In this document: positions 13,001-31,397 of the stretch, piece after piece | Layout: the number at the start of each line of letters is the position of its first letter | Numbering within the stretch: the stretch's first letter is position 1 | Assembly (NCBI GenBank): GCA_030407085.1 | Contig: CM059585.1 | Location: 3,295,001-3,359,000 of the forward strand | Direction: 5' to 3' | DNA from: Trichopria drosophilae | Lineage: Eukaryota; Arthropoda; Insecta; Hymenoptera; Diapriidae | Length of the DNA: 64,000 bases | Position numbers and translations under genes: made by a program | The notes under the pieces: generated by a model | Database searches by the model: none | The model's input: the letters and a program-made list of their open reading frames with translations, nothing else | Told to the model about the DNA's origin: nothing

Positions 13001-16000
13001 TTTACTTAGTCTATAATTTATTCGATTGTTTTGATCCTTGGATTTATTTGTCGTTAATTTCAATCCAGACGATTTATGCAATCAACGTGTTAAATTCGCC
13101 GTTCAGTCTACTAAACCGATACGTAATGTGTTACAAAAACTCTTCATTTACGATTCATTTGAAATGCACGAAGAAGTAAGGCGTCTGTAAGCTATTGCGT
13201 CTATTATTCACAGCCCTGTTATCTTTTGAAACGAGTCTTGGCAATAATGATTTTTACTGCTGCAAATCGAAAAGCAAAAAAATTAAAGAAAAAGTCTCGT
13301 GGTGAAGAAGGGGCAGAAGAGAACGTCAATTGTACATAGCGGTTTAGCGCCATGGCGCCGGTTATATTACCAGTGAGGCGTCACTTCGATTAAGTCGCGC
13401 AATCTAAATGTAAATATTAGCATACATAATGATCGAGCATATGGCACGAGAGTGCGAATAGGCGTCGAGAGGAGCAAAAAGCCAACTCGCAAATCGGGGG
13501 AAAGAGTCGACATTGGATGCGGTCCGATCGCAACCCCCCTCGCCCTCGAGACAATCGAACGCATCCAGGCGTTACTATATATAGGACACGCACTCCATTC
13601 CGGACGATCGAGACTGCTATAAATATGATTCGTGTCACGACCCAGCTTTGTTTTATTCGAGTGTCATTTCTGAGCATGATCTAAAAAAATCGAATGCTCG
13701 TAAAGTTGGAGGTTGCGTTCTGAGCGACTTTGTAGCGAATGTCTTCGTAGAAAGGATTTTTCTATTGAAATGCACTTATTGAGTAGAATTGCAGCAGTCA
13801 ATCGATAAAATCCTGCCGCTCGCAATTGCGACGCATTCCCACGGTCGGACTATTTTTCATACGCACGGCGTGCTCGAAGTCAATCCCAACAACTTCAAGT
13901 CCCATAGGGATGAGACGCCATAAATCGCCAAAGGCTCGTAAAACTCAGGACGCGTCGTAATTCCCGTTTGTTTGAAAGTCGTACAGCAGTCTTCGCGATG
14001 AAGCGAATTAGCGCGTCGCGCCATTGCAGCCGATAGGAATCTGCGCTTTCGAGTGGCCGTAGGCGACATTTTTACACCGTGAAAAATACTAAAAAGAAAT
14101 TATTTTTATTTGTATCAAATATTTCCGATACATTTTAGTTCAGCCGCGCTTTGTGCGGCGTCACTCTAAAGTGGGTACGTCGAATTAATATCGTCAAGTT
14201 ACCTCTATTAAATTATTTATATTGTCGTAGGTAGTTTCTCATTGAGATTCGTTCCGTAACTGCACCATACATAAAATCTGACCCTCCGTCGGTCTCAATG
14301 TCTCTTCTTAATCCTGAGTTACGATTCACATACAAAGTTCTGGTTTCTAGGATTTCTGCGGCGCTCTTTGAACAGAAATCGAAAAAGTTTTGGGTTCCAT
14401 CGGATTAGAAGCCTTATTCTTGTCGCTTCATTCCATTCATTCCCATAAATCATTAACGATGAGCAACACTCGGAAAGGTCACCCATAGACGGTCACATTT
14501 TCCAGTGGCAAAAACCAAAGAAGAAACCGAATGGTATTTCGCGCTCGATAGAACCGCGAGTTTCGTAAAAAACTCAGAAATTCCCGTCGCGTAGTCGAGA
14601 TTCGTGAAACCCAAGAAATCCTCGGAATTCGGACCATTTCATAAATCCTTCAAATTGTTAAACGCGCGTTTCGGGACGCGAACGACCCGGGAATGTAAAC
14701 GGACCGCGTCATAAGTTACTTTTCTCGCGCTTACTCGGACAAGTCTGAATCTAAATCTTTGATAAGTCGCTGAGATTAAACCTGGCGTCTCGCCTAGCGG
14801 AGATGCTTATCGAGCGAACTACATGACCGTAGAAAAAGTGCCCAGAGTCGTTACGCGGGATTAGACTTTGGTCGCGTTTAATATCGCGGTTCACACAGTA
14901 CGCGATCGGGTACAGGTATCGAGGGGCAGGACACCGGTTTTTCTAAGACCCAGCCAATCGAAGCGAGCTGCAAAGGCCAGGCGCATACGAAGCGGCTCCC
15001 CGACTTGGCGCCAGCCGGCTCTTTTCTCAACGAAGGCGCATTCTTTGCGAACCCACAAGGTACGATTCGACTCGTTTCACCAATTTGTTTGATTTCATTT
15101 TTATCGCTTTTGCCAATCAGCAGAGAGATCGAGCCGCGAGGCCAGTCATTTTGAATTGCGTACTTGCGATCTCCGATACTTGACCGTCGCGACTAGATGA
15201 CGTCGATAACAGCTTAGTGAATCCCTTGATGTTTAGACGATCAGTGTTATTCATGCCACGGAAGTTACTGTAGGAATCAATTCTATCAAGTTCTTGTAGG
15301 CATTTTTACGATAAATTATTTTTCTAACGTGTTACTGTCCTTTGTTGCAGATCCAGACATTGTCCAGGATTTGCCCGCCCAAATGACTTCCGAGGAGGAG
15401 GAACGTAGTTTGAAACGTGAGTACACCAAGTTTATAGCTTCTTAAAGACTGTATTGAAATTTTAAATTAATAACCCGAACATATTACAGATTTTGGTACG
15501 CTTTTGTCGGGTCGAACTGCTCAATCTTTTCGACGAGACGAAATATCATCGACGAACGCACTGAGCGGATCCTATAACTATGTGGCAACAGGACGTTTCA
15601 CTTTCCACAGGAAGAATCTGTACTATTCGTTCTACTTGTCTTCTTCAACTCCACGCCCGAGAAATCTTCAGTTCATTGACAGCACTGGCAGCATCCTTGA
15701 AGAGCAGACGATCGATCCTATAGGTGGGATCTACCAGAATGCTACTGGAAAATTATGTGGTGTGTGGCGCAGAGTTCCAAGAGATTACCGAAAACTTTTA
15801 CGAGAGGAACGCATTTACGTGTCGTTAGTTTGGGAGGCATCATCTTCATTAACTGGTCAACTTTCCCGTTATAAAGCCTTGTCCTCTGAACAGTTTTCGT
15901 CTTTGTTAGAACCACCTATTGGAGTTGACAAATCGGTAATGATGGGTTCCGGAGCAACGGCGATAGTATCCGTTTCGTGGGTATCAGCACCATCAGTGCA

Positions 16001-18226
16001 TATTTCTTTGGTATTCAATGGCATGTTCTTACCGAGCGATGTATCAGAAGTCCCGATAACAGTTCAGTTAGAGCATGTAGAAAAGAGCTACGTCGTTTTC
16101 CGCGAAGAAGTCATTATAAAGAAACCATCCAACGAGCTCAACTTCGGCGAAGTAAGAAGCGCCATTTCCGCAAATGATTTACGGTTACTGACTAGAGGAA
16201 AATTGTCAGTTAGTCTTATGTCCCGAAAGGACCCGCAAGCTTTGAAGTTATTGGGACCGGTAGGACCAAGGGCTTCCTGTGACATGTATCAGACTCTGTT
16301 GATGTCTGAAAAACCGTCAGTGGCATCAGGATTAGGTTGGGCCTTTTTGGATAGAAATGGAGCACTAAGGTACGGCGTGCAACTAAGTGGAATGGAAGAT
16401 GACAGTCCACAAGTAATCCTTGTTGATGAAGGTGGCAAAAGACGAACTGAATTGGAAGACTTAACGCCATTTATGTTAGGATCTACTGCAAATGGCACAT
16501 TGGAACGACCAGCACCAAGGCTTCTTGAACCACTTTTCAACGGTGAGATGGCTGTTGTCGCCACATCTCCAAAAGGTTATTCTATTCGTGGCCGACTTGT
16601 TCAAAGACCAGTGGCAGATGCAAGAGATACGGCAGAACCCGTACTACTTCGCAGAATTACCCAGGAACCAGTACACCCGGGACCGGTGGGTTTAGTTTGG
16701 GCTACTGTCGATCTGGATTGTGCTCTTCATTATGAAGTTGAAATCGGTGGACTTCCTTCTGCCAGTCCTGGTCAAGAACCAAGGATGTTGCGACTATATC
16801 TTGAAACTTTGCCGTTGCTCGCTCAAGGAGCTCCGGTTTCCAGACGGCTATTGGAGGAATTCAGCGGAAACGTCCTTGAAGGATCAGTTACGGGCCTCTC
16901 ACCGGTCGAGCTCTACAGGATCGAATCGGGAATCGGATTCCTCGAAGTGACCGACAAGCAGGCAGGTCGAATTTTGAAGACCCCTTTCAAGACAAGAGCA
17001 CCGTTGAGTTGCCTCCCACATTACGCCGATAACGACGTAGCATCAGTTGTCGCTTATAATCTTCATCCACCTCATTCGGAAGTCGAAACCAGTGCTTGTT
17101 TCCACGAAACCCGATTTTACGAAGAAGGCACCCAGTGGACATCTAGTTCGGATCCATGCTCTATGTGTCACTGTTACAGAGGATTGGCACAGTGCGATCC
17201 AGTACCATGTCCAGTTTTGACTTGTCCAATTGGGAAACAGGGAAAACGCGCACCTGGACACTGCTGTGCTATTTGTTCTGGTAAGTTGCGAATGAACAGT
17301 TTGCTACTTGTCTTCATTTATTTATTTATCTTACAATATTCTTCATTATTTCAGCTGACAGCACCACGGTTTCTCCCATCAGGACAAACGTGACCAGTAT
17401 TGGTATGGCGAAAGGATGTACACTGGCTGGTCAGTTTCATTTAGCCGGATCATCCTGGCACCCTTATCTACCACCAATGGGCTTTGACACTTGTGCAGTA
17501 TGCACGTGTGACGTAAGTTGTACTGATCTCATATTTTGAAATAACCAAAATGAAAACCGTGTTAGAAAATAATTTATCAAATTCTTGACGTTCCAACAGC
17601 CTATTAAAATGGAGGTCCGATGTCCGCGAGTAGCTTGTCCACCTTTGGATTGCGACGAGAAGACAGCAATAAGGCCGGACAAAAAAGCTTGCTGCAGGCA
17701 GTGTCCAGTCGTGATGCCGGTCGCCGGTTTGCCCGGAGACATGCTTCCGCGAGATCAAGCGGCGCTATCGACGCGTCGTACTGCTGAAGAAATCCTTGAT
17801 TCTGGTGGTTGCAAATATCCCATGGGAGGACCATACGAGAATGGCAAGGAATGGCATCCAAGGATACATTCGCACGGCGAAATGAAGTGTGTGAAATGTC
17901 GATGCAAGGTAAGTTGTTTTTTGTTGTTGCTGCACATTGTTTCTCACGGCAATACAACAATGCTAACAAGACGCCTTTAACACCTTTCATTCGAACATGA
18001 CTAAGCGACGATATTACTGTTTTTTTTTTAGAACGGCGAAGTGAAATGTGATAGAAAGCATTGTTCAAGATCATTATGCAATTCTATCTTTCGTCAAATT
18101 AAAAGAGGCGAGCACGCGCCGGATGCTGACGATTGTTGCACAGCTCAGTGCCGTAAGTCGCGACGACATCATCGCAATAATCACCACTCGAAGCACACTC
18201 CGTCGACGCCACGGGAGCTTAGCTGA
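4079..18226 (+). CDS. sog: short gastrulation / chordin, 3' part (partial: earlier exons off the left edge)
   Basis: Secreted BMP antagonist that binds Dpp/BMP ligands and is cut by tolloid proteases, setting the dorsoventral BMP gradient (family knowledge). Six exons join in frame: 4079-4208, 15351-15416, 15490-17280, 17355-17512, 17600-17908, 18032-18226, giving 882 codons plus TGA. All introns are GT-AG. The first exon carries the second half of VWC1 (cysteines in CRNIKNECPKLTC and GRCCKSC). The 1.8-kb exon carries the CHRD repeats (GSYNYVATGRFTFHRKN onward). Cys-rich VWC2, VWC3 and VWC4 follow at about residues 600-661, 682-753 and 790-861 of this partial protein, each ending in a CC..C cluster. 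The C-terminus is basic and His-rich (KSRRHHRNNHHSKH). Signal-anchor and first half of VWC1 are missing only because the window starts later. The 11.1-kb intron 4209-15350 splits VWC1 from the CHRD block. Identification is strong. Confidence 0.95.
4878..4964. promoter_or_regulatory. Cluster of CACGTGA E-box palindromes in the sog intron
   Basis: Three CACGTG cores stand at 4878-4883, 4895-4900 and 4937-4942. Each is followed by A on one strand or the other, and a related CATGTGA lies at 4959-4965. Three exact palindromic hexamers in 65 bp is far more than chance in A+T-rich DNA. Such boxes bind bHLH factors of the Myc/USF/TFEB type. Function here is inferred only. Confidence 0.35.
6925..7390. 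repeat. Degenerate AATGAA-type low-complexity tract
   Basis: Irregular reiteration of short words such as gaatgaat, aatggaat and aaatgaa, without a fixed period. A tract with the reverse-complement flavour lies at 11030-11650 in the same intron. No coding content is visible. Confidence 0.5.
8870..10170. repeat. Divergent satellite-like array (~165-bp units) in the sog intron
   Basis: The phrase around cctattactatcgtcag plus gcataatcagga recurs at about 8980, 9145 and 9310, and more loosely near 9515. A second phrase (accag followed by a tttatat run) recurs near 9100, 9263, 9430 and 9645. Both point to diverged units of about 165 bp, with a shorter internal motif of the type tcctatac/ctatcctcaagacatagga repeated inside them. 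After about 9700 only the short motif persists. Open frames here (for example 9813-10049) are by-products of the repeat. Confidence 0.6.
11030..12060. repeat. Degenerate TTCATTTGGTTC low-complexity tract
   Basis: Loose repetition of ttcatttggttcattt and gattcgtttggtt words, densest at 11150-11400 and fading towards 12060. It is the approximate reverse complement in style of the 6925-7390 tract. Nothing else is visible here. Confidence 0.5.
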
Positions 18227-21200
18227 GCTCCAGATTGCTTTTTTAATTGGAGGAATCGTTCATCGAAGACTTGTACGGCGAAGCCGGTTTGCAACACGGG
18301 GCTTCCGTTCGGATCCTATGGTCTTTAAGGATCCAGTCGCGCCGCTATGCACTTCGTCTTCCGTATTTCGGCAATACGACCCAGGACGACGCCGTCGCGT
18401 TTCCGAGCTATGTGTACTGCATCGTTTCCATGACACGTGGACCGAAATATTTCTGCATGCGGAATAATGTAGGGGTGAAAAGATTATGAGTCGATATTGT
18501 CGAGACCGATTTCAAGTCACAGAAATCCTTGACTAACAAATAATTGATATCGACTGAAAATTAGCCCTCAGTTCCCATAACTGTTTTTAAATCCCCCAGC
18601 GAAAATCGAGCCTCTCCGATCGAACGAACAAAAGCAAAATAAAATGCTAGAAATGAAAACAAACGACCTGCGGTAGAAAAGGGGCTGAAGAAAATAAAAA
18701 TATTTTTTAAAATTGGACCTTACGCGGCGTTACGTTTTGTATCGAATGTCAAAGACGATTTTCTCGCGACTGAAGAACGTTCGTGATCTGATGTAACCAA
18801 CGTCGAAAGTTGTAAATATATGTAACTCGTAATTTCGAATTTCCCAGTTACTGTTCCGCATGAGAATAGAAGAAAACGCGAAGAGGACGCGTAGAAACGG
18901 TGCACATGAGAAAATAAAACGACACGTCGAGAAAGGAAACACAATCATAAAAGTTACTAAATATTTGTAAATATGCGTTATTTAATTACGTTCGCTCGGT
19001 CAAAAGATTTATTGAAACGTAGTCGTCCGCGCTACTGGAAAACGTTCGATTCTATACGGACTACGATTTACCAATATTTAGTATTTTTCACGATACGCTC
19101 AGAAAAGGAGCCATGGCGTTTCGTACGTGCAATTGTTGTTCATTTCAAAACATTGAAACCCTGAGGCTCAGGATCGTTCAAATCGACTGTACAAAATAAT
19201 CTATTTATTAAAATTGTATCAAAGGATTCTTTGAATTATTTGTTTCCATTCGTATAACTGAATTATTTATTGTTTCAAACTTCGTGGCGTTAAAATAATT
19301 AAACCAAAAATAATAGAATAATCGCCACGTTATGTCGATATTTGTGTCGAGCAATTGATGTTTTTGTTGGGTGCTACGATTCGATCTATCGTTAAAAATC
19401 GATTGCTGAAATTGATCGTAGGAGTCCGGTCGTAGGAAATTAAGCAAAGCAAATAAGTACAATTTCATGAAGAATAAAGCGCGATATTTTTCTGAGCGTA
19501 CGAACGAATACGTACACGAACACCTACACGTGCGCACACATACACAAACATACCCACCAATCTCACCAAGTTACCCAGTAACCAAAGAAGACTGAAGAAC
19601 CTCGATGGCGGCATCAGTTATATATCAGTGCGCGATTGCAATAATGTTTAAGTCTCATCGCTGCGTTTAACAAAAATCCAGCCCATTTTTATTATCATTA
19701 TTTCTACGATTATTCTTACTATTACGACCATTACCTTCATTACTGTATTTCTTTTTTCTTAAAATGCTACACTTAACGTTTAAATTATTATTAATGTCAT
19801 TATTACCATAATAATGGTACGAATATAAAATGCGTCGCGAACGTCGGCGTGACGTCCTCACTGCGATGATCGCGACTTTACTTATATATATATTATATAA
19901 TAAATATTATGTAAGGCGAGTATTTATTGATATATTTAGGCTTACTATCGTTCTGCGCGTGCGATCTTTACCGAGATCGAGATCGACGTTCGACGGGCGC
20001 GTCGTCAGAAGGTCGATTTATTTTTTAGTTTTATAAAATTGAGAGTAGCTTTTTTTAACGTTCGCGAAAACGGACGTTCGCGCTTAACGAATTCTCAAAT
20101 GTACATATCGACGGGATGCGATTAATCGCCAATTGAGGCAATTCGGCCAAAAGCGCGAAGCAATTCGTTCCTCTCATTTTAATGCTTTTCGAAACGTTGA
20201 TAGATCATTAGAGTCAAGATTTTAAATCGGAGACTCTGAATTTAAAAAATGTTTTAAATAAAGGAATTTCTTGCAGTAATTTTTATTGTCATGAATGGTT
20301 CCGAGTATGGATACTGATGTTGATAGTCAAGGTCAATTCTAGGAGTGATAGTTTTCTTGGAATTGATACAGTAATCTGTGTCCTAAGTTATACTATCCGT
20401 TCTTTCGAAATGTCCTCAAGGACTCCTAAATTATATTCTCGTTTCTAACCGAAATGTCTAAGCGATATGGTATGTCGGGAAGAATGGGACGAGACCAGTA
20501 TAATTTTGGATAAGACAAGCGCATAACTTAAGACGGGACTATTGCCCTTAAAATTCATTCTGACAATCCATACTCATGATGGATCAGTTCTCCAGATCAT
20601 AAAAGTCGATTGCCTAAACATCTATCGAACTGAAAAGCCAACATTGCGATAGTTCTGCAACAATTCCTTTCCGAATTATGAACGCTTTGGATATTAGGGT
20701 CGCGATGTTTGGCCCGGGTTCGCATATGCTGAAATTCTCACTGGAACAACAGATGGTAAACCTGTGCCGGTTTCGGATCGAAAGCCGAGGATCGAATGGT
20801 GACTTCATGTCTTTAGGCCGACCTTCGTCGAAGATTGTGTTACGCCGCCGTCGTCCGTGCCTTCTCATACTGCGACGCGCAGTTTCCAGGAGCGTTATTG
20901 AATTACATTGTTACGCAAAGCGCGCACTTTACGATTACAGGATATTTTGTACATAAAATACATACTATGTGTCTGCGTAAATCGGCGCTTTCAGCCTTAT
21001 CCGGCGATCTACCGCTGACGAGCGTACATTTCTTCAAGTTGCGTTCCCATTTTCTCGGACATTTTTTAAATTCAACAAAAATACAGTATTTTTTAAGTCT
21101 CTTCTTTGTTTGTGATCTACGAGATTAAACAAAGGTAATACAAATTGCTTATTATGATGTTTTTTATTTACGCCACGATACCGACTTTACCTTTACAACC

Positions 21201-22600
21201 ACAAAAATTTCTTAAAATATTAAGTGAAATTATTGATCGTTTGACGAAATGTGATTCAACTATACAATCACTAGTAAAATATTTGAAATTATATTTTGTT
21301 TCCTGTACCATTCTTGTATTTCATCAAAGATGAGCAATTTCAACCATTTGGAATGATATATTTTTAAAATAAAATTATTTATTAAGAATTTGAAAAAAAA
21401 TTGTCAGAGTTTCGATCTACCTAAACCTTGTCAATTGATTGCCGCTAAGTGTTCGATTAATAGCTTCGTACGCGAGCACTCGGAAAACAAATTACTCTAA
21501 AGGGAAAAATTTCATTTCGAATTTTTAGGTTACGTTCGTAATGAAGCAGCAAACCTATATTGATGAAAGAATTCTTTTCTTTTTTACTGATGAAATTGTT
21601 TTCCGAGCGCTGAACGAAATTCTGTACTGTCATTACGTTGCCATATGGTACAATGTCATTACGTCATTTTGTGTTTAATCCTAGTTGAATGTAAACGTCG
21701 TTACGATTGTTGAGAAAGGTAGTATTTATAAAATCGCAACGAATGGTCGATTTTCCAACGGGCTACAATTTTTACTCTCGCTCTGGCATTCGAACCGTGT
21801 CGCACGTTGTAAATTGGAACTAAATTTATGAAATGTATATTGCATAATACTAAATATCATACATAATATATTTATATATACTACATTATATAATTAATAA
21901 TATATGTCAGTATATATACGTAATTTTTTATATAAACCGAAATTCGAGTAGAAATGAGAGTCAGGCAATCGTGATTTGTGCAGCAGGCAGAAAGCAGAAA
22001 AGATTTAGGGAAAGAAATAGAGCGAAAGATAAAAATTGTATATGAAAAAGAGAAAAAGGTATAACGAAAGATAAAAAACGAGTGTGAGATATAATGAATG
22101 AAAGAGATGGGAAGGAGCAAGTCGAAGAAGAGGGGGGCGGGGAGAAAAAGAAAGAGAGTACAATGAGAAGAATGAAGGAAAGAATGCGAGAGAAAATGAT
22201 AAATGAAAAAAAAGTAGGATAGGTGAGAAAAAGAGTGAGAGATTTTGATACGAATGCAATAATGAATAAGTTTTGTATTCTTCGCAACTGGTAGTTCAGT
22301 AAAACCTAACTTTCTATAAAAGAGAGCAGCGAATAATAACGACGGATATAAAATATTTGGAAGTCGAAAAGGGTGTAACTGCTGCTATTCTGTACTGTGC
22401 CAAAACAATTGTTAATTAAACTCGTTATTCAGCGACTATCAAATCGTTATTACACTGTCTTTAATATATGTGCATATATATGTCGGACTTCGCTGAAACT
22501 GTAGTTTCGCCGTAAATACGTTACATAATTGTATCATGATCATTAATGTGCCTAATTGTTGATACTGATGATGATTATTGTAATAAATCTTTCAAGTGAA
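18227..22600 (+). other. sog 3' flank / probable long 3'UTR; convergent spacer to the first ABCC gene
   Basis: No gene is supported between the sog stop (18226) and the minus-strand stop at 22754. AATAAA-type hexamers occur near 18691, 18910, 19898 and 20258 and again near 22580, so the transcript end cannot be fixed from sequence. About 22010-22260 is a strongly purine-rich tract on the plus strand (gagaaa-type words), which explains the Ser/Phe/Leu-rich minus-strand open frames there. Confidence 0.45.
22005..22260. repeat. Polypurine tract
   Basis: About 250 bp made almost only of A and G on the plus strand (for example gagaaaaagaaagagagt). Its complement reads as three overlapping Ser/Phe-rich minus-strand frames, which are composition artefacts. 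Confidence 0.7.
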
Positions 22601-22634
22601 TATAAGCTGTCCAAATAATATGATTCGCGTAAAT

Positions 22635-22640
22635 TTTATT
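22635..22640 (-). terminator. Candidate polyadenylation signal of the first ABCC4-like gene
   Basis: AATAAA on the minus strand, about 115 nt past the TAG stop of the 22754-28643 gene. It is the nearest canonical hexamer; the cleavage site is not determinable here. Confidence 0.4.
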
Positions 22641-22753
22641 TTCCTTCTCATAATTTTGTCCCATTGTTTTACTTTCTACTAAAAGATCCAAAAAACTCCA
22701 ACTGCTGAATAATGAAGTACAATTCATGACTCCAATGTATATTACCGAAGAAA

Positions 22754-28643
<5,890 letters not shown>

Positions 28644-30050
28644 AGTTCTAATGGTGACCTATTTGTTACAACCTTCGTTGAAAACATGGATGACTGTAAG
28701 GAAAATATTACGTGAAAAAATGTCGAATGCTAACAATCAAGTCGCTTGGGACGTTTTTATGACAAACGAAGAAAAACAATATCTTATTTCTATTTAATTA
28801 TATATGCCCGCTTATGTTTCTGGTGCCTATCGTTAACAATACCAAGTATTAATAGAAGAAAATTACTCGACACTAAGATAAAGTATATATTTTATTTTTG
28901 TATTATATACATTTACATAATTTTTTAAAATTCAAACAAAAAGTACCCATACAAGGTTAAATCTGCCATGAAAAAAAAATTAATGACATCAAATTATTGG
29001 ATGAAATGTTAATAGCATAATTCAAAATTACAAACTATAGTACAAATTAATTATTATAAAATTAGGATAAATCTCATTTTAATGACGATGACAGATTTGT
29101 TGCAGATAATAGTAGAGGTACTCTAATGCGAAATACATTTATGTATGAGCAAGTGGTGCTCAACTTATAAATTTCTAGAAAAATAAAACATATTTTCTCA
29201 AAAAATAAAGACTAAATTATATGTAGGGAAGATGGGGTAGAGAGGAGAGGAACGCCGTTTTATTTCTCATTATATAAGGCGAAACATTATATAATTTGAA
29301 ATATTATTTCATTGTGCAACTTTTACCGGAGATTAATAAATTTTTACGGCGTCATATGTAAGTTTCGGTTGTTTTTGATACGTTTGAACTGCGCATGTCA
29401 ACAATGCGTCGAAAGATTCGCAGAAAATCGACATGCGCGTGTGCAAGTTTGTTTATATCTATTTCGGTGAAACTGAAAGCGAGTAAATATACTCATGTCA
29501 TTTAATTATCCTAATATTAATATTTAAAAGTATTATATTAATTAGAAACATAATAAATTTTACCGAATGTCAGGTTTCGGTAACTTCAAGATAAAGTACC
29601 TTATACCTTAAGATTAAAGTCTAAATTCCGTTAGTTTTACTATGAAGCTATTACATTAACTGTAAACAAACATTTCTCTCAGTGCCAACAGTGCCAACAG
29701 TGCCAAGTTTAGTAAAGTAAACTCTTTGTCCATAAAAAAAATTCACTTTCCACAAGGCTAGGAATTAAATTAGTCTCCTGTTCTGAGTTTACCTCGGCCA
29801 GATTACTGTGTTGCTTAAATGGAGGCATATCACAAACTAAGTAATAAACGTACATAAAGTATGTTAGGTTGGTTGAAAATTCGTCAATTGTATTTTTTAG
29901 GTTAAGTAACCTACAATGTTTTGAATAATAAACAACCACACTATCATTTCAAGTTGTTTATGCAACGTAAATCCACCATATTACGAATCACAAGAGATAA
30001 AAAAAGTCAGCAAATTGTCCTGCCTCAAGAATTGCAGTGTTTCAAAAATC

Positions 30051-30196
30051 ATTTTTTGATACACGTGTCCGTAAAGTAGACACTTGACGGACTCCTTTTA
30101 GTCCGTAAAGTGTGATTTTACGGACTGATCTCTGCACTTTATGGACTACAAAGAGTCGGTAAAGTGCCTACTTTTGCGAACAGTGTATCAAAAAAT
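30051..30196. mobile_element. Short inverted-repeat element (MITE-like)
   Basis: A perfect 14-bp terminal inverted repeat (attttttgatacac / its complement at 30183-30196) encloses several internal stems built from taaagtg, tccgtaaag and actttac words. No open frame. It could fold as a multi-branched hairpin. Confidence 0.55.
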
Positions 30197-30205
30197 ATTA
30201 TTCGC

Positions 30206-30325
30206 TCCTCGGCCGTAAAATTTTACGACCTCGATTTGGAGATTGTGCGATCCTCGGACCGGCTTCGCTAGTCCTCGGATGCACAATCTCCACTCGGTCC
30301 GTAAAATTGAACTTTACGGCCTAGG
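30206..30325. mobile_element. Imperfect palindrome built on GGCCGTAAAATT
   Basis: The left arm tcctcggccgtaaaatt and ggagattgtgc pair with gcacaatctcc and a tttacggcctagga arm on the right, with tccgtaaaatt in between. It directly follows the preceding element. Probably another small non-autonomous element or the remnant of one. Confidence 0.5.
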
Positions 30326-30817
30326 ACCGAAGAGTACTATTCTACTGCAGCTCCCAATTTTTTGAACAAAATGTCAGAGGATATTAGATTATCGCCGAAT
30401 ATTAAGACCTTTAAATTTCTGCTAATTAATTGTGATCTCTATCCAACCGAATTCGTGCTCAGAAAAAAATAAATATTATTTTAATGCTTTGTTATAATCG
30501 TAATATTTTTGTCTGCCTCTACCACAGGTAAGGTGTGGAAACTTTCATCATCACCAAGTAAGGAAATAAATTATGTGTATACCTACGTTCCAAATGAAAA
30601 TAGTAAATTGGATATACTAATTCACAGATGTTTCGCTTAAACAAGATACCTCTCGTTTTATGTTATCGTATGACTTGATCATTTTTAGCAGCTTATTAGT
30701 ATATCTTTTTGTTTTAATGACGGCAGAAATTAGTATTTCTTTCTTCTTTGAGGAAAGGAAACTTAACTTCGACTGCATTCGATATGTTTTCGTGTAACAT
30801 TTCTCATTGTTGATAAA

Positions 30818-31397
30818 CTTGGCGATTTAGTCATCTTGCTCAAGCTATAAAAATCCATTTGATGGTCCAAGTTTCACGTGTGTATACGATGCAATAATAT
30901 TTTTCATACTACAGTTGTTATTGTAAAGATAAGAGTAAGTTTCACACATTGAAAACATACGTTTATATTATCACTAGAGTTATAATAACGAATGAAATAT
31001 GTAGAAAATACAATCGAGTTCGTGATGACAATGCCACGGCCCTCGGATAACTGAAATAAATTTGATATAAATAGTTTATTTTTAATAAACAATACCATAC
31101 ATAAAGGCTTGGCGATTTAGTCATCTTGCTCAAGCTATAAAAATCCATTTGATGGTCCAAGTTGCACGTGTGTATACGATGCAATAATATTGTTCATACT
31201 ACAGTTGTTATTGTAAAGATAAGAGTAAGTTTCACACATTGAAAACATACGTTTATAATATCACTAGAGTTATAATAACGAATGAAATATGCAGAAAATA
31301 CAATCGAGTTCGTGATGACAATGCCACGGCCCTCGGATAACTGAACTAAATTTGATATAAATATTTTATTTTTAATAAACAATACCATACATAAAGG
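30818..31397. repeat. 290-bp tandem duplication (two copies)
   Basis: Copy 1 is 30818-31107 and copy 2 is 31108-31397. Both start cttggcgatttagtcatctt and end ataccatacataaagg. Only a handful of substitutions separate them (for example caagttt/caagttg and attttat/agtttat), so the duplication is recent. The minus-strand frames inside mirror each other and are not protein-like. Confidence 0.85.

Larger units (their letters stand above)
4209..15350 (+). other. 11.1-kb sog intron
   Basis: Bounded by ACA|GTAAGT at 4209 and TTGTTGCAG|AT at 15350. It contains no open frame that resembles a protein. It holds an E-box cluster near 4.9 kb, two degenerate low-complexity tracts, a satellite-like array near 9-10 kb, and G+C/CpG-richer islands at about 5240-5700, 8190-8480, 13300-14080 and 14440-15080. 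sog introns in flies are known to carry embryonic enhancers, so these islands are reasonable places for regulatory DNA, but that is inference from gene identity and composition only. Confidence 0.75.

Noticed and set aside
17604..18074. 156-codon minus-strand open frame
   Set aside because: Antisense shadow of the sog VWC3/VWC4 exons and the intron between them.
19667..19861. Asn/Arg-rich 64-codon minus-strand frame
   Set aside because: Comes from a short degenerate trinucleotide-like tract (attatta words) in the sog 3' flank.
21961..22287. Overlapping Ser/Phe-rich minus-strand frames
   Set aside because: They are the complement of a polypurine tract, not proteins.
29682..29706. Three copies of agtgccaac as a regulatory repeat
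   Set aside because: Only a 10-bp microrepeat; too short to support function.
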